Made by a program: the position numbers and the translations under genes
Assembly (NCBI GenBank): GCA_951799445.1
Contig: OX637289.1
Coordinates: 8,089,321 to 8,153,320, forward strand
Reading direction: 5' to 3'
DNA from: Pseudisothecium myosuroides
Lineage: Eukaryota > Streptophyta > Bryopsida > Hypnales > Lembophyllaceae
DNA: 64,000 nucleotides
The notes under the pieces: model-generated
Database searches by the model: none
Seen by the model: only the letters and a program-made list of their open reading frames with translations
Told to the model about the DNA's origin: nothing
In this document: piece after piece, positions 56,401 to 64,000 of the stretch
Layout of the letters: each line of letters begins with the position of its first letter
How positions within the stretch are numbered: the first letter of the stretch is position 1

Positions 56401-56671
56401 ATTTGTCAGGCCAAATAGTTCGGACTACATTAAAGAAGTTCTAAGAACATCACCAATGCAACACTCTAACTAATTCACTATATATTTTACTGTCTATTAA
56501 TTGGTGTAAAATTAGAACTTGTAATTATTACTATCATAGGAATTGAAGCACGTCAAAAATCTCTTTTAATAGACACAATAAAAATTTAGATTTAAAAATT
56601 GAACAACTGAAATAGAGCCCAATCAAAGTTGACTACAAGGGAAAAAATTTATTGTACCATTGCAGTCGTAC
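56401..56671. other. Noncoding DNA
   Basis: It contains one more stretch, AATTAGAACTTGTAATTATT at about 56508, related to the arm of the preceding inverted repeat. Confidence 0.4.
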
Positions 56672-56675
56672 TTAA

Positions 56676-57184
56676 CCCCTAAAAGCCCAAGGGATTTGGA
56701 CAAAACACAAATGTGTTATAAAATATAAGTTCTATAATTTTTTTGAAGTTTGCATCAAAGAAGATAATGTGAAGCACAAAAAGTAGAAAATATCCATACG
56801 GTTAAAATTATAAAATTCTTTTTAGCTTCTCTTCAAATGCTAAAGATATAACTTTAAAAATTAGATTTATATTTGTCCCGACAAATACAAATCTAACTTC
56901 AAATATTTCTATCTTTAGCATTTGAATTTTTTTTTATTGGTCAAAATTGTGGTTTCTATTGATTTGTGAAAAAGTGCATAAGATCTAGTAATGAAAACAC
57001 CAACACTTTCCACAAATAGTAAGTTTTTCAACACTAGGCAAATACAAGACTCTTTGTGCTATTTCTCTTATAATTTTTTTGGAAATAAGAAAAAAAAAAA
57101 AATTGAAAAAAAGTTTTTTTTCGCCTGAAAAATTTGGCCAAAGTTGGGCAGCGACAATAAAATGGTTGTTTGAGTGCTTAGGGG
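56676..57184. mobile_element. TTAA-flanked element, 509 bp (P5)
   Basis: TTAA lies at 56672-56675 and 57185-57188. The ends are CCCCTAAAAGCCCAAGGG and inward CCCCTAAGCACTCAAAC, so similarity is limited to about the first dozen bases. An internal hairpin at 56838-56925 (AAATGCTAAAGATATAACTT with its reverse) has arms of about 40 bp. Confidence 0.65.
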
Positions 57185-57188
57185 TTAA

Positions 57189-57660
57189 CCCCAAAAGTTC
57201 CAAGACCTTTTTTCGTCAAAAACCACTCAAAATTGCCACTTGTAGTTCAAAGAACAAAAATTTTGAAAATGATATTTTCAAGCAAATCTAACTAGTATGA
57301 AAATGTGTGGAAAAATTTTAGAAAGTAACTTCAATTGCATAGATTGCAAGATAAATGCATTCAAAGTGAAGAAATCATGTTTTTTCACACCATGGCAAAC
57401 TAGTTTATGAGACTTTGAGTCTTCTCAACTTAAGAATTTGCACTATAGATTCTGAATTAAATTTTTTATTATTATGAATATTTGAGTTGAGAATATAGAA
57501 AAATTAAAAGTTGAAAGATCAGTTGACGTGATTTTCATTCTTTAAAAAGTTGTTAAATAGAAAAAGGTATGTGATAGAGAGAAAAACTACATCAATAATA
57601 GCTTTAAGATGGAATTAAAACACAATAATTCTAGTGGTATAATTGTTCTAACAATCAAAG
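57189..57660. mobile_element. Start of a further TTAA element, host of P7
   Basis: CCCCAAAAGTTCCAAGACC follows the TTAA shared with P5. The best candidate for its right end is at 59037 (inward CCCCTAAAGTCCC, TTAA 59038-59041), which would place element P7 inside it. The pairing is a suggestion. Confidence 0.4.
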
Positions 57661-57664
57661 TGAA

Positions 57665-58604
57665 CCCTTAAAGGTTTTTGACTATGTTTTCACCAAAAAC
57701 AGTCCAAAACTACCATTTCTAAACTAGTGCCAAATTTTAGAAAAAAAACATTTTTGGACACATGTAACCATAGGATCTTTTAGTAAACTTGTTTAAGAAG
57801 ATGTAGAAAAAATTTCAGAATTTTCCACCATGTGAATTGCAAGATAATAGCGCTTGAATTGATAAAAATCCTTTTTTTGTCCCTGCAAAAAAGCGGCCAG
57901 CTGCCCTTCACAAGGTCACATTTGTATGAAAAAATGTCCAAAATGGTGTTTACTCTTTGTATTTATTCTTCAAGGCAAGTTGGCTACATGCTTGAAAATT
58001 TTCAAATCATTTAGAATTGTAAAACATATAGGAAAAAAATAGTAAGTAGGAAGAGGTAGAGAATGATTCAAAACACTAAATTGTTAAGAATTTATTTATG
58101 GAATTGAAAAATGCCAATCCCGACGGTTAATTGTTGTAATGTTGTAATAAACAATCTACAACCAATGTTTTTATTTTTTTTCAAGAATATTGAAAATTGA
58201 GTTAAATAAAGGACTTCAAACTTTATTTTAGAGTTGAGATTCCATAACTACCTCAAACTAAGAATCCTCATAACTTTTGACTCATTGATCGGAATGGAAT
58301 GATTCAAAGCTTCTCGCATACATATAAATCTAAAGAATCAATTTCAAATTTTTATTTTTTTTAAAAGTGATTTTTAAAGAAGTTTTTTTTGCTGCCGGGA
58401 CTGCCCGCCGAGCAATGAAAATGACATATCATGCAATAACTTTTTAACCATGTAATCAAAAGTTATGAAAATTGTTGGGCCTTAAAGCTACTCCTCGGGA
58501 AAATGTTGTGTGAAAATTTGAAAGGAAAAAAAATAAAAACTCCATCGTAGTAAGCTGCCCCAAATAGCTATGTTCTCAAAAAAGCATGTTCGGTGCTTTA
58601 GGGG
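57665..58604. mobile_element. TTAA-type element, 940 bp (P7)
   Basis: Left TGAA (57661-57664, probably a mutated TTAA) followed by CCCTTAAAGGTTTTTGAC. Right end inward CCCCTAAAGCACCG with TTAA 58605-58608. The left half is the reverse of 59585-60054 and of 1-473. The right half corresponds to one arm of the foldback 37940-38680. No coding capacity. Confidence 0.75.
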
Positions 58605-58608
58605 TTAA

Positions 58609-59037
58609 GTTTGGTAAACTTTTAGATTTTTAAAAAAATGTAAAAATTGAGCTCAAAAATGAATCCTATATTTTTTTTAAATTAAAATGTTTTGGTTGTC
58701 TACAAAATAAGATACTCTATAATTTTTACATTACAAATTCAAATGAAATGAATAATAAATTTACATGTAGACCAAAAGATAATCTATAAGAAAAAACTTT
58801 TAAAGTTCTTATTTCAAGTTTTTACAATTTTTTTCTACCCACCGAGTTCAATTCTAGGCTTATTGTGGTGTAACTTTGGCTCTCGAGCATCAATTGAAAT
58901 AAAAATTATAATCTCCAAAAGCTAATAAATTTTTTTGTCTTATGAGAAAGTTTCAAATTGTTTCACCAAAAATTGAGCTCATAGGAACCTATCCAAAATC
59001 CAATCTATTTCCTAAAGGGACAAAGGGACTTTAGGGG
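58609..59037. mobile_element. TTAA-type element, right part
   Basis: It ends ACTTTAGGGG followed by TTAA (59038-59041). The left end is not directly adjacent and may be the one at 57189. Confidence 0.45.
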
Positions 59038-59065
59038 TTAAAAAATCCCACAAGGTGTAATTTAA

Positions 59066-60678
59066 CCCCTAATGATCCAAGCAACCATTTTGTGGTCACT
59101 TCCCCTCTTTTCTGAGCTATATAACTTCAAAAAAAAATTCACCCCTAAAGGACCAGCCTGCTATTATTAGCAACATAGAAATTTTGGACAAAGATGTGTG
59201 ACTAGAGGTTTCATATTTTAAGTTGAAATTTTAATAAAAGGCGGGGACGAGAAACATCTTTCATATGCATTAAATTTCATGACATTTGGAAATATGAGTC
59301 AAAAGTTATGGCCTAATAAGGTAAGAGGTCCTTAAATGGTGCAGGTTCTAAATGTGTCCCCTATCTAGGAAAGGATAACATATTCTCTGAAAAATCTACT
59401 ACTATCATAGATGAAGTAGGTGGGTTTAGATGCACAATTTTTGAGCCGTTTACCTTATGTTGTTTGTTTCTCAACTTGGATAGTCTGGGTTGATCATAAA
59501 AAATCACTTTTTTCAAAAAGAAAAGATTGAAATTGGTTTTCTAGATTTAAAAAATAAAATCATAGGATATAGATTGTTTATAAGAACATTACAACCATTG
59601 GGATTGACATTTTTCAATTCCATAATTAAATTCTTAACAATTTAGTGTTTCAAATCATTCTCTACTTCTTTCTACTTACTATTTTTTTTCCTATATGTTG
59701 TACAATTTCAAATGATTTGAAAGATTTTAAGCATGTAGCCAACTTGTTTAGGAAAAAGAACTCAAAGAAGCACCACCATTTTGGACATTTTTTCATAGAA
59801 ATGTGAGCTTGTGAGGTACAACTGCCCTGTTTTTTGCAGACAAAAAAAAAAAATTGCCAATTCAAATGCTAATATTTTCCAATCCGCATGGTGGAAAATT
59901 CTGAATTTTTTTTCACATCTTTTAAAACTAGCATACTATAAGATCCTACGGTTACATATGTCCAAAAATGTTTTTTTCTAAAATTTGATACTTGTACTAG
60001 AAATGGTAGTTTTAGAGCGTTTTTGGTGAAAACATAGTCAAGGAACTTTAGGGGTTAAGAAAAAATAATTAAACTTTTAGTTAAATTCTGTCTCACGGGA
60101 TTTTTCTAAGTTGAGTTCTATAGTGTAGTTTGCAACTCATTTTTGGCGGTTTGGTTTGTTTATGGACTAAAAACTCAGTCAACCAATGTGATTCTTGTTC
60201 ACCTCAAAAAGGTCATATGTACCTCGAAAAGGGCATATCCAAGGAGCTCAAGGAAAAGACAAGTGTGCCCATTCTTGATCTTCTTACAAACAATACTGTC
60301 ATTTTAATGACCACCATGCATTGCAAGCTCCACCTAAAATTGAAAAATGCTTAAAATGTTGTGGAATTTTAGATGAGCATTCTCAACTTGTTTATCTTTC
60401 ACTAAGCACAAAAAGGGCATCATTTCAAGATATATTTACTAAAATATGCTCCTTCAAAGTGTGCTTTACTGTTTTTCCATTGACCCAAATATAACTTCAA
60501 ACTCACATATCTACTAAACTATGTAGTCAAATAATCTAAATTTTTTTGACGTGCTCATTTTCAATGTGAACTTCAAGATCCTATGGTTACATTTTATTTG
60601 ATCTCAAAAGAAATGAGCAAACAAATTGCTCAAGTTTTTGGCAGTTTTGTCCCATTTCCCTCCTTGATTCATTAGGGA
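59066..60678. mobile_element. TTAA-flanked element (P9) containing a nested copy
   Basis: TTAA lies at 59062-59065 and 60679-60682. The ends are CCCCTAATGATCCAAGC and inward TCCCTAATGAATCAAGG. Element 59142-60054 is inserted 76 bp inside. Another possible right end lies at 60838 (inward CTCCTAATGACCCAAG), whose subterminal AATGGTCACTT also fits, so the true outer border is ambiguous. Confidence 0.6.
59142..60054. mobile_element. TTAA-flanked element, 913 bp (P6), nested in P9
   Basis: TTCA (59138-59141, one change from TTAA) on the left and TTAA (60055-60058) on the right. The ends are CCCCTAAAGGACCAGCC and inward CCCCTAAAGTTCCTTGAC. It is inverted relative to P7, and its right half is the copy truncated at the start of this window. 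Confidence 0.8.
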
Positions 60679-61575
60679 TTAACTCAAAAATTTGATGAAA
60701 CTATTGCCATTGGATTCAAAATGCAGTCTATGTTATAGAAATGATTTTCATTGAAAAGAAACCTCAAAATTTGAAACCAGGCAACTCAAAAGAAAAAAGG
60801 CAGTGACCGGAAAATGGTCACTTGGGTCATTAGGAGATAAAGAATTTGTCTTTTTATCTCTCCTAGTATGCTTTGTGTTGTTGCCACAAAAAATTAACTA
60901 AAAAATCCAAAAAAAATTCACTATACATCCAAACGCCATAAAACAATGTCCATGCATCCCTCATTGCAGAGCAATTTCCGATTGTACAAAGAACATGAAC
61001 ACATGAAGCATGGTTAAGGAAATCTCAACGTAATAAATAAAACTAAATAACTAATTTAATGTACGGATCTACACCAAATAAGTGGATTCTGAAGCTATAT
61101 AAGATAGTTGCTAAATATTTTGATTTTTTTAAATTTTAATGCCAAATTTTTTTAAATTGAAATTAAAGTATAAAATCTACATTTGAAACTTTAATTATAT
61201 TGCAGAAAGAATTTTAGAAGATGTAAAAATCTCCGCCAAGGGTGTTCCCTTTGGTTCTATGTAGGGGTGATAACCCATTCCAGATCATCACCCCAATCTC
61301 GCAAAGTAGACTTTTCTCTTTCCGTGAAGACAAGAATTATGGCATGTAACTCAAGGCAATTGTGGTGCATTATGATTGGCTCAAAGACTCTTTATATTGC
61401 AACTAGCCCTTGGTTGATTTTGCAAGTAGTCCTTCGTCGGAAATAGCAAGACCTATATCATCAATATGGGATGGACACAATCTCCAACTGATTAATTCAT
61501 AGTAATTTCGTTTTGAGACAAAAAAATTTGAAAATTCTGGAAACTATCCAAACTCTATTTCTGCACATAGAAAAA
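60059..61575. other. Noncoding DNA, partly element P9
   Basis: Only short frames occur; 60130-60354 has no recognised motif. 60679-60838 may be a further small element with inward end CTCCTAATGACCC. Confidence 0.4.
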
Positions 61576-61698
61576 AATTTCCTTTGAAGAAACCGCCCTC
61601 CACCCACCTGTAATTCCTTCAGTGGTTAGGAATGGGTTATCTCCCCTATTGTTTCCTTTTACCAATGAAAATTGTCCATGTGTTTCAAAAAAAAAATT
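61576..61698 (+). mobile_element. LINE 3' end with poly(A)
   Basis: CCTTTTACCAATGAAAATTG and TCCATGTGTTTC followed by about ten A match the short insertion at 13357-13451 in reverse. The 5' boundary is unclear and no coding sequence remains. Confidence 0.55.
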
Positions 61699-62258
61699 AA
61701 TTAAAGATTTGGCATGAATGTGCAGACCCTGCCCTACAATTTAGTACGTTGAAGATTGTTTGTACCGACTATCCGCGGACACTGTCACAAAATGTGGGAC
61801 TGAGAAGAAGACTGCCAGTGGGATGTCCACATTTAAAAACTTGGTCCTGCTCTTAGTCAGCCTCTGTCATCAAAGACTGACCGTGCATAGTCTCGGGTCA
61901 TTGAACCTAGACGGAATCCGATTATATTTATCTATATTTATCTTATATATTTTAAACAACCACCAGGGGTTCTCACAAAATTGACCCAATTTTGTCGGAA
62001 TTGGGTCAGTCACCCAATTCCGTCATGTATTGGGTCAGTCACCCACCCATTACCACAATTTTTGAATTCCTTTAGCATCGTCATGACGCACTTGGGGAAG
62101 GGACATGTCAGCGTGTAGTTCAGCATGAGTCTATCAACACTTTACCAACTTCTTCCCAACAAACTTTGAAAAATTACAAAAAATTCATTTCTCGTCCGAA
62201 TGTCTTGATTATGGCTTCTCTCAAACTTCTCAATCTCTGAAAGATACTTGAGTTGACA
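61699..62258. repeat. Noncoding DNA with a TTGGGTCAGTCACCCA repeat
   Basis: Within 61979-62050 the word ATTGGGTCAGTCACCCA occurs twice in direct order, and GACCCAATT pairs with AATTGGGTC as a small palindrome. Nothing else was recognised in this interval. Confidence 0.5.
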
Positions 62259-62260
62259 TA

Positions 62261-62555
62261 AGGTACGGGGCTGTAAAAGCGACCCTTTACCAGTTGATTT
62301 GCATTTTGGGGGAAGCTAAACTCCTTAAAACAATTTTCAGTAAATTTTTGTGGTAAGAAAAATGGAATTGGCATCTAACCCAAGTCGTTTCATATTTTTT
62401 GGACATTCATGGAATTAGTTATGAATTTTTGAAGTTGAAAACACAGTGGTTTCTAAAAGCAACCCCCTCCTGAAATGTACACTTCTGATACATGTTAGAG
62501 GCAAAATCTACCAGATCGCTTTTAGAGACAGGTTGCTTTTACAGCTTCCTACTTT
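62261..62555. mobile_element. AGGTAG-type MITE, family R copy d, 295 bp
   Basis: The left end is AGGTACGGGGCTGTAAAAGC and the right, read inward, AAGTAGGAAGCTGTAAAAGC. TA lies outside both (62259-62260, 62556-62557). It shares its interior with 7651-8040 (inverted) and 39720-39900. Confidence 0.75.
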
Positions 62556-62557
62556 AT

Positions 62558-63207
62558 AGCTCCTTGAAGGTAACTAAATAGGAAATTTGTTTGGTAATGG
62601 GTTGATCAAATAGTACCTTATAAGGCTCCTTAGCCAACTACAAGCCTTGGATTAACCATGTGAGGACGGGCCTATGATTGTTGATTTCAAGCCTTATTGT
62701 CTATCACTCTATTTGTTGTCATTTTGCAACTAGATATGAATGAAAAAATTTATAGTTATTTTTTAGAGTTGAAATCAAATGTCTAATGAAAGTAATAAAA
62801 TTTTCAAATTTTTTGGAATTTTTTTGAAATTATTGTGAACTCTTTAAGAAAAAAAGGAAGAAATTTGTATCAAATACAAAGTATACTTGAAAAATATGAA
62901 ATTTTCACCACATTTGTATAAACTATACTATTATAGTCTATAACATAATAGTATAGACAAAAGTCACCATGTTATTCTAAAATTAGAAAATCAACAAACC
63001 ATGGACAGAGGCCCAAAGTTCATATTGCTATAAAATTTTGAAATTTTGAAATTTTTCAAGATTTTTGATTGGAGAAGAAACCGCACTTGATAATCTTCAT
63101 TTTGTTATTGAACTTAGATTTATAAAATATCATTATTATGGCTAAATTTCAAATCAAGAGTAATCAACAAAAAATGGTCAAAATACACTACAAAGGTGAT
63201 AAGTGGA
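62558..63207. other. AT-rich noncoding DNA
   Basis: Nothing recognised. Confidence 0.4.
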
Positions 63208-63211
63208 TTAA

Positions 63212-64000
63212 CCCCTAAAGGACCATTTGTCCCCTTGGGGGACAATTTGGATCCGGGCAGGTTCCTAATGTCTCAATTTTTAGTGATATTTTTTGGGATT
63301 TTTTGAGGTTGTGTTTTTTTGTAAGAGCTTTGTGAATATATAATTTTTATTTTAATTGCTGCCTAGTTGAAAAGTTATGGCACAATAAGTAAAAATGGAG
63401 TTTGGTGGGCAGCACAAAAAAAATCACAAAAAATCAAAATATTTTTTTTCAAATTATTTTCTCAAAGATTATATTTTTGTCTACATGTGAAGATTTGTTT
63501 CATTCAGTTTGGATTAATAATGAGAAAGTTATGGACAATCTTAGTTTTTCGGGCAATCAAAGCATCTTCTTGGAAAAATAACTTGTAGAATTCAATTTTG
63601 AATGCAATTTTTAGAATTTTTCAAAAAATCTGTTAGATAGGGTTAGATTTTCTTGCTAGAACAATCTCACCATTGGGATTATTGTGATTCAATTCCATCT
63701 AAAAGCTATTAACAGTTTAGTTTTTCTTCAATCTTAAACCCACCTCTACTTAACAATTTTTTAATGAGTGAAAATTAAGTGGGTTTTTTCCTAAACTTTT
63801 TTGGTAGATTCTCAACTCAACTACTTGAAATAAATAAGTATAAAATCAAAATCAATAGTGCAAAAAATTTGAACTAAAAAGATTCAAAGCCAAAAAATCT
63901 AGTCAAGCAAGGTGCAAAAAAACTTGTTTTCTTCACTTTAAATGCATATATCTTGAAATCTACACAGTCAAAGTTTCTAAAATTTCTTCCATATATTCAT
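63212..64000. mobile_element. TTAA-flanked element, truncated by the window end (P10)
   Basis: TTAA (63208-63211) followed by CCCCTAAAGGACCATTTG. The interior repeats the GAAAAGTTATGG module twice (near 63369 and 63521). The right end lies beyond the window. Confidence 0.7.

Overview
This is nuclear DNA from a land plant. It is AT-rich and gene-poor, and crowded with transposable elements. The plant calls are a Dof zinc-finger gene, a plant-type S-adenosylmethionine synthetase, a DOXC-type 2-oxoglutarate dioxygenase and a plant-type HNH protein, all but the synthetase with spliced coding regions. The structured TTAA-flanked repeats, a DD34E Tc1-type transposon and an intron-containing H2B would fit a non-seed plant (bryophyte, lycophyte or fern), but that is only an inference.

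Layout. 0-5.5 kb: repeats, namely the end of a TTAA element, a CATTAG MITE, a small CACTA-like hairpin and a LINE tail. 5.8-6.6 kb: an intact orphan gene of 266 aa. 7-16.6 kb: almost only mobile DNA, including a 5'-truncated LINE with a perfect 15-bp target duplication, a Tc1/mariner-type MITE, a CACTA element with TAA duplications and a (TA)40 tract. 17.3-19.1 kb: exon-like pieces of an unrecognised gene, then an H2B gene with an intron. 20.4-22.1 kb: a complete Tc1-type transposon with an uninterrupted transposase. 23.2-25.6 kb: a four-exon dioxygenase. 25.9-26.9 kb: a TTAA element. 27.1-28.8 kb: a two-exon Dof gene whose intron is almost entirely a MITE. 28.8-35 kb: noncoding. 35.1-36.6 kb: a three-exon HNH gene. 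37.6-39.1 kb: AGGTAG elements around a 741-bp foldback. 40.8-42.9 kb: SAM synthetase. 43-46 kb: TTAA elements and a gene remnant split by a TIR element. 46.3-53.1 kb: a decayed Ty1-copia element carrying two nested DNA transposons. 53.3-64 kb: more MITEs, then a nest of TTAA elements running off the end.

The host genes do not form a pathway together. What links the window is its transposon ecology. One dominant group has TTAA target sites and CCCC-starting ends (piggyBac-like). Others are an AGGTAG group with TA duplications, a GGGTGA group with 4-bp duplications and a CATTAG group without clear duplications. They nest in one another, and one appears to have supplied the intron and part of the coding sequence of the Dof gene. 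A short internal sequence module recurs in several of these otherwise unrelated families.
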